From the NCBI GenBank assembly GCA_035645555.1, contig DASQMI010000056.1:1-25744 (forward strand): a stretch of 25,744 nucleotides of DNA, in the 5' to 3' direction. The DNA comes from Lysobacter_F sp035645555 (GTDB lineage Bacteria > Pseudomonadota > Gammaproteobacteria > Xanthomonadales > Xanthomonadaceae). The translations under genes and the position numbers were made by a program. This document shows, piece by piece, positions 1 to 9,076 of the stretch (positions are counted from its first letter, which is position 1; each line of letters starts with the position of its first letter). The notes under the pieces are model-generated. The model saw only the letters and a program-made list of their open reading frames with translations. It was not told the DNA's origin and ran no database searches.

Positions 1-451
1 AGCGCGCCGCGCCGCGCGCGCGCAGGCCGCTGCGGGCCCAGTGCAGGCGGTAGGCGCTCCACGGGTTGAGCGCGGCCAGCCACAGGGTCCCGCCCGGAGC
101 GAGCACGCGCTCGCATTCGGTGAGCAGCTCGTAGGCCGGCATGCCGTCGTCGAGCGCGTGCTGGACCAGCACCAGGCCGAAGCTTTCCCGACCGAACGGC
201 AGCGGGACCCCGCAGCGCAGCTGGCCGCCGAAGCCGGCCCCGGCGCGCCGCAGCACGACCCCGCGCGCCGGCCCCTCGGCCGTCGGCGGCGGCGCACCGT
301 CCACGCCGACCCACAGCCACGGCATCGCCGGAGCCGCCGCCAGCAGCCGTGCGCGCACGCCGTCCTCGGCCGCGAGCAGGCCCTGGCCGGCTTCGCCCCC
401 GAACCAGTCGAGGGCGGCGCCGGGTTGACGGGGGCGAACGGGGGCGGGCAT
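1..451 (-). CDS. Class I SAM-dependent methyltransferase, YafS-like (C-terminus cut by window edge)
   Basis: The gene reads leftward from an ATG at 451-449 and is still open at base 1, so the first 150 residues are visible. The visible protein starts MPAPVRPRQPG. It has the late class I methyltransferase pattern: an acidic PFGRESFGLVLV strand, then HALDD, a helix, and ERVLAPGGTLWL followed by NPWSAYRLHW. This matches what is known of E. coli YafS, which also lies beside gloB. The usual glycine-rich SAM loop (motif I) is weak: only WLWVGVDG is seen around residues 44-51. The substrate is unknown. It is divergent from gloB with 72 bases between the two starts, which must hold both promoters; I could not pick a convincing one. 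Family assignment is fairly sure; enzymatic activity is inferred. Confidence 0.8.
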   Translation of the reverse strand, partial: MPAPVRPRQPGAALDWFGGEAGQGLLAAEDGVRARLLAAAPAMPWLWVGVDGAPPPTAEGPARGVVLRRAGAGFGGQLRCGVPLPFGRESFGLVLVQHALDDGMPAYELLTECERVLAPGGTLWLAALNPWSAYRLHWARSGLRARGAAR

Positions 452-523
452 CGTCGGGCGAAGCCTGGGGGCGACGGCCCGATTCTCGGCCAACATCCCC
501 CGCCCGAAAAGCCGCCGCCCAGG

Positions 524-1303
524 ATGCCTCTCCGTCCCTTGCCCGCATTGAGCGACAACTACGTCTGGACCCTGACCGGGCCGGACGGCGGGGCGCTGGT
601 CGTCGACCCGGGCGAAGCGGGCCCGGTGCTGCAGGCGGCGGCCGAAGGCCTGCGGCCGGCCGCCATCCTGCTGACCCACCATCACGCCGATCACATCGCG
701 GGCACGGCCGAGCTGCTAGACCGCTGGCCAGAGATTCCGGTCGTCGCCCCGAGCGATGGGCGGATCACCCCGGCCTCCCGGCGGGTCGAGGATGGCGAGG
801 AGCTCGCGCTGGCGGGCTTCCGGCTGCGTGTGCTGGCGGTTCCCGGCCACACGCGCAGCCACGTCGCCTACCACGTCGACCACGGGGAAGGCCAGCGCTG
901 GCTGTTCTGCGGCGACACCCTGTTCAGCCTCGGCTGTGGCCGGCTGTTCGAAGGTACCGCCGCCCAGATGCACGCCTCATTGGGCCGTCTGGCCGCCCTG
1001 CCCGCCGATACGCAGGTCTGTTGCGGGCACGAATACACGCTTGCCAACGCGGCATTCGCCCGCGTGGTGGAACCCGACAACCCGGCGCTCGCGCGCCGCA
1101 TCGAGGAAGCCCAAGCCATGCGTGACGATGGTCGCCCGACCCTGCCCAGCCGTCTGGCCGATGAGCTCGCCGCCAACCCCTTCCTGCGCGTGGCCCAGCC
1201 GGCCGTGCGCGCCGCGGTCGCCGCACGGCTCGGCCGCGAACCGGCCGACGGCACCGAAACGTTCGCCGAACTGCGGCGCTGGAAGGACGGGTTCCGGTCA
1301 TGA
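524..1303 (+). CDS. gloB: Hydroxyacylglutathione hydrolase (glyoxalase II)
   Basis: A cytosolic enzyme that hydrolyses S-D-lactoylglutathione to D-lactate and glutathione, the second step of methylglyoxal detoxification. The 259-residue product opens with MPLRPLPALSDNYVW, the typical GloB N-terminus, which fixes the ATG at 524; the open frame upstream reads through non-homologous sequence. The binuclear metal motif THHHADH lies at residues 51-57 (ligands His52, His54, Asp56, His57). Further ligand regions are visible in VPGHTRSH, FCGDTLFSLGCGRLFEGT and CCGHEYT. Length matches the family (about 255). The start has only a weak AGG immediately upstream. The stop overlaps the mltD start as ATGA, so the two genes are probably co-transcribed and translationally coupled. 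Confidence 0.95.
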   Translation: MPLRPLPALSDNYVWTLTGPDGGALVVDPGEAGPVLQAAAEGLRPAAILLTHHHADHIAGTAELLDRWPEIPVVAPSDGRITPASRRVEDGEELALAGFRLRVLAVPGHTRSHVAYHVDHGEGQRWLFCGDTLFSLGCGRLFEGTAAQMHASLGRLAALPADTQVCCGHEYTLANAAFARVVEPDNPALARRIEEAQAMRDDGRPTLPSRLADELAANPFLRVAQPAVRAAVAARLGREPADGTETFAELRRWKDGFRS

Positions 1304-2622
1304 GCCGGGTCTGGAGGGCCGCCCCGGCGCTGCTGCTGGCCGGGCAGATGGCGTTCGCGTCCGAGCTCGCGCCGCCGCCGTCGCTGGACGCGCTACCACC
1401 GCCGCCGGTTTCCGCCCCGAGCGCGACGGCCGCGCCGGACGTGACCACGCCGGCCGCCGCCGGCTCGGCGGTCGCCATCACCGGACAGCGCAGCGGCCTG
1501 GACATCTATCGTCGCTTCCGCCAGGGCCTCGCCTCGGAACCGTGTGCGACCGAGGCGAGCCGGCGCTACCAGTCGCAGTTCGCGCACGCACCGCAACGGC
1601 TCGCCGATCCGGACAGCGATCTGCTGCCCTTGTTCGGCTACGTGGTCGACGCGCTGGCCGATGCGCACCTGCCCACCGAGTACGCGTTGATTCCGTTCGT
1701 CGAGAGCGGTTACCGGCCGGGCGCGCGCAGCGCACTCGGGCCCGCGGGGATGTGGCAGTTCATCGCCACGACCGCGCGCAATCACGAGGTACCGGTGCGC
1801 CCGGGTTACGACGGGCGGCTCTCGCCGGTGGACTCCACCCGTGCGGCCGTGCGCTACCTCAAGACGCTGCACGGCATGTTCGCCGGCGACTGGCGGCTTG
1901 CGGTGATGGCCTACAACGCCGGCGAATACCGCGTGCTCGGTGCGCTCAAACGCAACGGCATGACACCCGCGAACGCGCAGGCCTACAAGCTCACCGGCAT
2001 GCCGGCGATCACCTACGCCTACGTGCGCAAGCTGGATGCGCTCTCCTGCCTGCTCGCGCAGGCCGAGACGCGGGAGGACTGGCGGCTTGCGCTCGACCGC
2101 CCGGTGCCGCGACTGGAAGCGGTCCCGGTGCCGACCGGCATCGCCTCCATCGAGCAGTTCGCCGCGCGCACCGGCCAGGATGCCGAACGCCTGAAGCGCC
2201 TCAACCCGGCGTTCGCAGACGGCCACCTGCCGCGCCGCGACGCCGCGCACCTGCTGGCTTGGGCGTCCAGCACCGAGCAGACACCGTCGACCGCGGAGGC
2301 CGCGGTCGCCACCACACCCGTCGCGCCCCCCACACCGGAGCTGGCACCGCCCGCGGCCACGCCCGCCGTGGAGGCCGCGGTCGCGGCGACGCCGGCCGTG
2401 GCCGCCGGTGCGGTCGACACGACTGCTCCGGCGGAAAGCGCGCCAACGCCGCGCACGCTGCGCGAGCACATCGTCGCCCGCGGCGAGAGCGCGTGGACCA
2501 TCGCGCGGCGCTACGGCATGCGCGTCGGGCAGCTGCTCCAGCGCAACAACCTGACCCGACGCACCGTGCTCAAGCCCGGCCAGCGCCTGCTGGTGGACGC
2601 GCTCGCGGTGGAAACGCCCTGA
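1300..2622 (+). CDS. mltD: Membrane-bound lytic murein transglycosylase D, SLT plus LysM
   Basis: A 440-residue exported peptidoglycan-cleaving enzyme producing 1,6-anhydromuropeptides. The N-terminus (about residues 1-21, ending AFAS) looks like a signal peptide; I see no clear lipobox cysteine, unlike E. coli MltD. The SLT domain spans about residues 95-250, with catalytic Glu135 in FVESGYRPGARS followed by GPAGMWQF and MAYNAGEYR, the standard family-1D motifs. One clear LysM is at the C-terminus (about 391-436: HIVARGESAWTIARRYGM, then LKPGQRLLV). A degenerate LysM-like stretch lies around 272-320. An Ala/Pro/Thr-rich linker of about 65 residues separates them. E. coli MltD usually has two LysM repeats. 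It overlaps gloB by four bases. Confidence 0.92.
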   Translation: MSRVWRAAPALLLAGQMAFASELAPPPSLDALPPPPVSAPSATAAPDVTTPAAAGSAVAITGQRSGLDIYRRFRQGLASEPCATEASRRYQSQFAHAPQRLADPDSDLLPLFGYVVDALADAHLPTEYALIPFVESGYRPGARSALGPAGMWQFIATTARNHEVPVRPGYDGRLSPVDSTRAAVRYLKTLHGMFAGDWRLAVMAYNAGEYRVLGALKRNGMTPANAQAYKLTGMPAITYAYVRKLDALSCLLAQAETREDWRLALDRPVPRLEAVPVPTGIASIEQFAARTGQDAERLKRLNPAFADGHLPRRDAAHLLAWASSTEQTPSTAEAAVATTPVAPPTPELAPPAATPAVEAAVAATPAVAAGAVDTTAPAESAPTPRTLREHIVARGESAWTIARRYGMRVGQLLQRNNLTRRTVLKPGQRLLVDALAVETP

Positions 2623-2703
2623 ACTGGCCTGTCCTGCCGCGGCGCGGCACACTAGCGCCTTTGCTCGGCGGCGCCATGCCGCAACACGACTGAGGAGTGG
2701 TCA

Positions 2704-3489
2704 ATGGGTTTCCTGCAAGGCAAGCGCGCGCTCATCACCGGCATCGCCAGCGAGCGCTCGATCGCCAGCGGCATCGCCGAGGCGATGCACCGCGAAGGCG
2801 CGGAGCTGGCTTTCACCTACCAGAACGACAAGCTGAAGTCGCGCGTCGAAGAAGCGGCCAAGGAGTACGGCAGCGACATCGTGCTGCCGCTCGACGTCGC
2901 CTCCGATGAGCAGATCGCTGCCTGCTTCGAGCAACTCGGCCAGCGCTGGGACGGCTTCGACATCCTCGTGCACGCGATCGCGTTCGCGCCGCGCGAGGCG
3001 ATCCAGGGCCAGTTCCTCGACGGCCTCACCCGCGAAGGCTTCGCGATCGCGCACGACATCTCCGCCTACTCGCTGGCCGCGCTGGCGAAGGCCGCGCGGC
3101 CGATGATGCAGAGCCGCCAGGGCGCGATCCTGACCCTGTCCTACCTCGGCGCCGAGCGCGCCCTGCCCAACTACAACGTGATGGGCGTGGCGAAGGCCAG
3201 TCTGGAAGCGACCGTGCGCTACCTGGCGCTCAACCTCGGCCCGGAAGGCATCCGCGTCAACGCGATCTCCGCCGGCCCGATCAAGACGCTGGCGGCTGCC
3301 GGCATCGGCGGCTTCCGCAAGATCCTCGGCCACGTCGAGCAGTACGCGCCGATGCGCCGCAGCGTGACGATCGAGGACGTCGGCAACGCCGCCGCGTTCC
3401 TGTGCTCGGATCTGGCCGCCGGCATCACCGGCGAGGTGACCTACGTCGACGCCGGCTACAACATCCTCGGCATGACCGGCATCGAATAA
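2704..3489 (+). CDS. fabI: Enoyl-[acyl-carrier-protein] reductase, FabI type
   Basis: Catalyses the last reduction of each fatty-acid elongation cycle (trans-2-enoyl-ACP to acyl-ACP, using NADH) in the cytosol. The 261-residue protein begins MGFLQGKRALITGIASERSIA, the FabI variant of the SDR nucleotide-binding motif. Catalytic residues are visible as Tyr147 (in SYLGAER), Tyr157 and Lys164 (in NYNVMGVAKAS), spaced as in E. coli FabI. NAISAGPIKTLAA follows. The start is supported by a GAGGAG sequence seven bases upstream. An 81-base gap separates it from mltD, and a strong terminator follows, so it is probably a separate or loosely coupled transcript. Triclosan sensitivity would be expected from the family but is not shown here. 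Confidence 0.97.
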   Translation: MGFLQGKRALITGIASERSIASGIAEAMHREGAELAFTYQNDKLKSRVEEAAKEYGSDIVLPLDVASDEQIAACFEQLGQRWDGFDILVHAIAFAPREAIQGQFLDGLTREGFAIAHDISAYSLAALAKAARPMMQSRQGAILTLSYLGAERALPNYNVMGVAKASLEATVRYLALNLGPEGIRVNAISAGPIKTLAAAGIGGFRKILGHVEQYAPMRRSVTIEDVGNAAAFLCSDLAAGITGEVTYVDAGYNILGMTGIE

Positions 3490-3510
3490 GCGCGTACCGC
3501 TTCCCCAACG

Positions 3511-3541
3511 AAAAAGGCCCGGCGGATGCCGGGCCTTTTTT
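3511..3541. terminator. Bidirectional rho-independent terminator between fabI and ppiD
   Basis: A perfect inverted repeat: AAAAAGGCCCGGC (3511-3523), loop GGAT, GCCGGGCCTTTTT (3528-3540), plus one extra T. The A tract on one side and T tract on the other let it terminate fabI on the plus strand and ppiD on the minus strand, which stops at 3555. Confidence 0.93.
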
Positions 3542-3554
3542 CTTGGGTGCCGCC

Positions 3555-5528
3555 TTACAGGTTGGCTTCGTTGATGGTCACCTTCATCCGCGTGCGCAGC
3601 GCTTTCAGCAGCGCCTCGACGTCGCGGTTGCCGGCTTCCTGGGTCATCGGCTCGGTCACGCTGGCGCGCTCCATCGGACTCAGCTCGTCGATCCGGCCGC
3701 GGCGCGCCGCGGTCACCGCGAACAGCACCGCCTGGCCGTCGTCGAGCACGACGCGGCCGAACGACGGCTTGCCGGCGGCGGGCGCCGGCACCGCGAACAC
3801 CGCCTCGGACGCTTCCGCCGTCGGCACCGGAACGCCGCGGCGCACGCCGGCGACCACTTCCGGTGCCCCTACGCCCTGCTCGGTCGCGACCGCCTCCAGC
3901 GTCGCGCCGCCGCGCAGCTTCGCCAGCAGCGCATCGGCTCGCCGTTCGGCGGCCTTGCGCGTGCGGTCGGCGCGGATGTCGGCGATCACACGGTTGCGCA
4001 CCTGCGCCAGCGGCGGCACGCGCTCGGGCTCGTGGCGGGTGACGCGCAGCAGCACGATGTGGCTCGGGCCGATCTCGATCGGATCGCTGACCGTGCCGTC
4101 CTGGATCAGCGTGTCGGAGAACGCCACCCGCTGCACGTTGGGGTTGGCCATGATCCCGTTCGGCTCGCCGCGGCGCACCGGCCCGAGCGTATGCACCGGC
4201 AGATTGAGCTGGCGCGCGGCCGGCGCCAGCGACGACGGGTTCTTCAGCGTGGCGTCGACCAGCTGGCTCGAACGCTCGGTATAGGCGCGCTCGCGCTCGT
4301 TCTGCAGCTGCTCGGCGACCAGCTGCTCGCGGACCTCCTCGAACGGGCGCATCTGCCCGCCGCGCAGCTCGCGCAGCTGAATCAGGTGCCAGCCGAACTC
4401 GGTCTTGACCGGCTCGCTGACCTGCCCGGGCTTCAGCGCGAACAGCGCCTTCTCGAACTCCGGCACCGTCGCGCCCTTGCCAAGCCAGCCGAGGTCGCCG
4501 CCCTGCGCCTTCGACGCGTCATCGGAATGGCGCTGCGCGAGCGCGGCGAAGTCGGCACCGGGTGCCTTCGCCTCGGCGGCGATGCGACGGATTTTCGCCT
4601 CGGCTTCCTTCTGCTGCGCAGCGCTCGCGCCCTCCGGCACGCGCACCAGGATGTGCGACGCGAGGCGCTCCTCCGCCGCGGCGAAGCGGTTCTTGTCCTG
4701 CTCGTAGCGCTGGCGCAGCGCCGCCTCGTCCAGCACCGGCGCGGGCACATCGGCCGCATTGAGCTCGACGTACTCGATCCAGATCTGCTGGGGGACGCGA
4801 TAGCGCGCGCCCTGCGTGCGATGCCACTGCTGCATCTCGGCCTCGCTCACCGCGCCGGCGTCCGGCGCCGGCGCCGGCAGCGTCACCAGCGCGACATCGC
4901 GGGTTTCGCCGAGCAGTTCCACCACCCGCTTGAGCTCGGTGGGGGTGACGAAGCTGCTGCCGCCGACCGCGCCGGTCAGCACCACGCGTTCGAGATCCTC
5001 GCGCACGCGCGCCTCGTAGCTGCGCGGGGTGAACGGCGGCTGCGCGGCGACCAGCAGCTGCAGGTAGCGCTCGCTGTTGAAGCGGCCGTCGACCTGGAAC
5101 GCGGGCGTCTCCGCGATCGCCTTGCGCACCAGCGCATCGCTCACCGCAAGCCCGGCGCGACGCGCGGCGATGCGGGCCATGCGTTCGTCGACCAGCTGGT
5201 CGAGGACGCGGCGCTTGTTATCGGGCGTGTCGAACTCGCGCGGGTCGAACTGCTCGCCCATCATCTCGCGCATGCGCTGCCGCTGAAAATCCATGCGCTC
5301 GCGGAATTCCTCCGCGGTCACCTGCTCGTGCTCCCACAGCATCGACATCGGCCACCACGACGGCGCATCCGGCCACCACGACGGTGGCGCATCGATGCGC
5401 GCGAGCGACGTGTCGGCGCGCTGCACGAGATACTCGTTGACCCCCACGAGCGCGAACGGAACGATCAGCAGTCCGAGGATCACCGTGGCAATCCAGCCCG
5501 AGGTCTTTTCGCGGAGTTTCTGCAGCAT
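3555..5528 (-). CDS. ppiD: PpiD-like periplasmic chaperone / parvulin peptidyl-prolyl isomerase
   Basis: An inner-membrane-anchored periplasmic chaperone of 657 residues, thought to assist proteins leaving the SecYEG translocon. MLQKLREKTSGWIATVI leads into one membrane helix (about residues 11-31). A SurA-like N-terminal chaperone segment (about 60-270) follows. The parvulin domain (about 286-385) has LASHILVRV with His292, then GGDLGWLGKG, MxPxFE-like VPEFEKALF and FGWHLIQL. A second degenerate parvulin-like region sits around 430-530. Unlike E. coli PpiD, whose parvulin domain is considered inactive, this one keeps most parvulin motif residues, so activity is possible. Just after the membrane helix is a small duplicated Trp-Trp-Pro segment (see findings). 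The position downstream of hupB matches E. coli. Confidence 0.92.
   Translation of the reverse strand: MLQKLREKTSGWIATVILGLLIVPFALVGVNEYLVQRADTSLARIDAPPSWWPDAPSWWPMSMLWEHEQVTAEEFRERMDFQRQRMREMMGEQFDPREFDTPDNKRRVLDQLVDERMARIAARRAGLAVSDALVRKAIAETPAFQVDGRFNSERYLQLLVAAQPPFTPRSYEARVREDLERVVLTGAVGGSSFVTPTELKRVVELLGETRDVALVTLPAPAPDAGAVSEAEMQQWHRTQGARYRVPQQIWIEYVELNAADVPAPVLDEAALRQRYEQDKNRFAAAEERLASHILVRVPEGASAAQQKEAEAKIRRIAAEAKAPGADFAALAQRHSDDASKAQGGDLGWLGKGATVPEFEKALFALKPGQVSEPVKTEFGWHLIQLRELRGGQMRPFEEVREQLVAEQLQNERERAYTERSSQLVDATLKNPSSLAPAARQLNLPVHTLGPVRRGEPNGIMANPNVQRVAFSDTLIQDGTVSDPIEIGPSHIVLLRVTRHEPERVPPLAQVRNRVIADIRADRTRKAAERRADALLAKLRGGATLEAVATEQGVGAPEVVAGVRRGVPVPTAEASEAVFAVPAPAAGKPSFGRVVLDDGQAVLFAVTAARRGRIDELSPMERASVTEPMTQEAGNRDVEALLKALRTRMKVTINEANL
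5350..5390 (-). repeat. 21-base in-frame direct repeat inside ppiD (SWWP duplication)
   Basis: GGCCACCACGACGG occurs at 5350-5363 and again at 5371-5384, 21 bases apart, each followed by a CGCATC (the second after an extra TGG). In the protein this gives two copies of a PSWWP segment about seven residues apart, near residues 46-60, just outside the membrane on the periplasmic side. It looks like a recent short tandem duplication. Confidence 0.85.
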
Positions 5529-5572
5529 GTGGAAGCGCTAGGTCGGTCGAGCCGGCGAGTTTAGCGCGTAAG

Positions 5573-5629
5573 CCCAGCCACCGCCCGTGCGTCGGTGGCG
5601 AAGGCGACCTGCATGGCTGGGCCGACGCA
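5573..5629 (-). other. Structured upstream region of ppiD with competing inverted repeats
   Basis: Three inverted repeats interlock in the gap upstream of ppiD: CCCAGCCA (5573-5580) with TGGCTGGG (5614-5621); CCACCG (5578-5583) with CGGTGG (5593-5598); TGCGTCGG (5588-5595) with CCGACGCA (5622-5629). The first two share bases, and the first and third would form a pseudoknot if made together. No U tract follows. It may be a regulatory RNA leader or an operator; no function is proven. Confidence 0.5.
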
Positions 5630-5663
5630 TCAGCGCGAGGGCGGCGCTCGGTGCGCGATGCGC

Positions 5664-5695
5664 AAAAAAGCGAAGGCGCCGTTTCCGGCGCCTTC
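5664..5695 (-). terminator. Rho-independent terminator after tRNA-Asp
   Basis: On the minus strand, GAAGGCGCCG, loop GAAA, CGGCGCCTTC forms a perfect 10-bp stem (arms 5672-5681 and 5686-5695), followed by GC and six T (complement of 5664-5669). It lies seven bases after the tRNA-Asp CCA end and should stop the hupB/tRNA transcripts before ppiD. Confidence 0.93.
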
Positions 5696-5701
5696 TAAAA
5701 G

Positions 5702-5778
5702 TGGCGGAGTGGACGGGACTCGAACCCGCGACCTCCGGCGTGACAGGCCAGCATTCTAACCGACTGAACTACCACTCC
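5702..5778 (-). tRNA. tRNA-Asp (GTC)
   Basis: A 77-base cloverleaf on the minus strand: acceptor GGAGTGG pairs with CCACTCC, discriminator G, encoded CCA. The D arm is GTTCAGTCGGTTAGA, the anticodon loop CTGTCAC gives GTC, and the T arm has GGTTCGAGTCCC. It is very close to E. coli tRNA-Asp. Confidence 0.97.
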
Positions 5779-5792
5779 GCGTTGGAGACCAC

Positions 5793-5821
5793 ATTGTACT
5801 GTTCGCGTGAGGTGCTTCCAA
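5793..5821 (-). promoter_or_regulatory. Candidate sigma-70 promoter for tRNA-Asp
   Basis: On the minus strand, -35 TTGGAA (5821-5816), a 17-base spacer and -10 TACAAT (5798-5793, five of six consensus bases). Predicted initiation near 5786 is about eight bases before the mature tRNA 5' end, a usual arrangement for tRNA genes. It lies between the Val and Asp tRNA genes, so Asp need not depend on read-through. Confidence 0.6.
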
Positions 5822-5846
5822 GAGGGCCCACAGGCGACCAGTCATC

Positions 5847-5921
5847 TGGTGGGTGCTGAGGGTTTCGAACCCCCGACCCTCGCCTTGTAAGGGCGACGCT
5901 CTACCGCTGAGCTAAGCACCC
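5847..5921 (-). tRNA. tRNA-Val (TAC)
   Basis: A 75-base cloverleaf on the minus strand: acceptor GGGTGCT pairs with AGCACCC, discriminator A, encoded CCA. The anticodon loop CTTACAA gives TAC; the T loop is TTCGAAA. It starts only 33 bases after the hupB stop, so it is probably co-transcribed with hupB and processed out; I see no convincing separate promoter in the gap. Confidence 0.97.
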
Positions 5922-5954
5922 CGAACTGCACCGCCGCCGAAGCAGCGAGGTCGA

Positions 5955-6227
5955 TTAGTTTACAGCGTCCTTGAGCGCCTTGCCAGCCTTGAAGGCCGGG
6001 TTCTTCGACGCCTTGATCTTGATGGTCGCGCCCGTCTTCGGGTTGCGGCCGGTGCGCGCGGCGCGCTTGCGAACCTGGAACGTGCCGAAGCCGACGAGGG
6101 TGACCGCTTCGCCCTTCTTCAGAGCCTTGGTGATGACGCTGACGAACGCGTCGACGGCGGCAGCGGCATCGGTCTTGGAGATTTCGGCGGTATCGGCGAC
6201 GGCGGAGACGAGTTCGGCCTTATTCAT
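5955..6227 (-). CDS. hupB: DNA-binding protein HU-beta
   Basis: A small nucleoid-associated protein of 90 residues that binds and bends DNA as a dimer. MNKAELVSAVADTAEISKTDA is the HU N-terminal helix pair. GFGTFQVRKRAARTGRNPKTG contains the beta-arm base, and the arm tip has the conserved Arg-Asn-Pro. It is full length. A GGGAG lies ten bases upstream of the start. Its place between lon and ppiD matches E. coli hupB. It has its own promoter candidate (6358-6386) and a leader of about 120 bases with a strong hairpin. Confidence 0.97.
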   Translation of the reverse strand: MNKAELVSAVADTAEISKTDAAAAVDAFVSVITKALKKGEAVTLVGFGTFQVRKRAARTGRNPKTGATIKIKASKNPAFKAGKALKDAVN

Positions 6228-6278
6228 TTGTGCTTGGGCTCCCTGTGCGGATTGGTCACCGCAGGTTTTTTATGTAAC

Positions 6279-6304
6279 CGGCCGCTCGCGCGTGCGAGCG
6301 GCCG
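6279..6304 (-). other. Perfect 11-bp hairpin in the hupB leader
   Basis: Arms CGGCCGCTCGC (6279-6289) and GCGAGCGGCCG (6294-6304) flank a four-base loop. On the hupB transcript it is followed by GTTACATAAAAAACC, with no U run, so it does not look like a terminator. It sits about 50 bases upstream of the hupB ATG and about 45 bases after the predicted start of transcription. Confidence 0.75.
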
Positions 6305-6357
6305 ATCAAGTTTGCCGCGCCGTTTCCTTGAAGTTCAGCTAGGACGCGGTTCGCGCC

Positions 6358-6386
6358 GTTATACCAGCGGGGTTGGGGGCACGCAA
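6358..6386 (-). promoter_or_regulatory. Candidate sigma-70 promoter for hupB (extended -10)
   Basis: On the minus strand, -35 TTGCGT (6386-6381), a 17-base spacer ending in TGG and -10 TATAAC (6363-6358). The TG before the -10 makes it an extended -10 type, which could offset the weak -35. Predicted initiation is near 6351. It lies in the gap after lon, as the hupB promoters of E. coli do. Confidence 0.55.
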
Positions 6387-6450
6387 GCCGGAAAGCTAGC
6401 AACGACGCGGGTTTGCGGGCAATGCGCCGGATTCCGACCGGAGGCCGGCG

Positions 6451-8880
<2,430 letters not shown>

Positions 8881-8962
8881 GGGGGCTCCAGAAACGGTGG
8901 GGACGGACCGAAACAGCGGTCCTCAAATCAGCGGCCGATCGCCCGGCATCTAAAGAGCGGTT

Positions 8963-8989
8963 ATGGGGGGACGGCCGCTCCAATGCAAG
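8963..8989 (-). promoter_or_regulatory. Candidate sigma-32 (heat-shock) promoter of lon
   Basis: On the minus strand, CTTGCAT (8989-8983), a 14-base spacer and CCCCAT followed by AA (8968-8963). The E. coli RpoH pattern is CTTGAAA, 11-16 bases, CCCCATNT, so both elements and the spacing fit well. Predicted initiation is near 8955, about 75 bases before the lon ATG. The -35 lies one base beyond the clpX 3' hairpin. Confidence 0.65.
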
Positions 8990-8990
8990 C

Positions 8991-9013
8991 GGCCCGCACC
9001 GAAGGCGCGGGCC
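8991..9013 (-). terminator. Hairpin after clpX, probable weak terminator
   Basis: GGCCCGCGCC and GGTGCGGGCC form a 10-bp stem with one G-T pair, closing on a C(UUCG)G-type loop. It lies 63 bases after the clpX stop. The following bases, GCTTGCATTGG, are only modestly T-rich, so termination may be partial. Confidence 0.6.
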
Positions 9014-9076
9014 GGAAATGTGAAGACTTTGCGAAGCCCGCCGCCAACCGGCGACTGGGTCACGTTCCGTGTGTGC

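Noticed and set aside
3900..4000. CRISPR or long tandem repeats anywhere in the window
   Set aside because: Reading through, I saw only short GC-rich coding repeats and the one 21-base duplication in ppiD; no regularly spaced repeats were found here or elsewhere.
3402..5564. A 720-codon plus-strand frame across ppiD
   Set aside because: It starts inside fabI, crosses a strong terminator and is antisense to ppiD; composition is that of a shadow frame.
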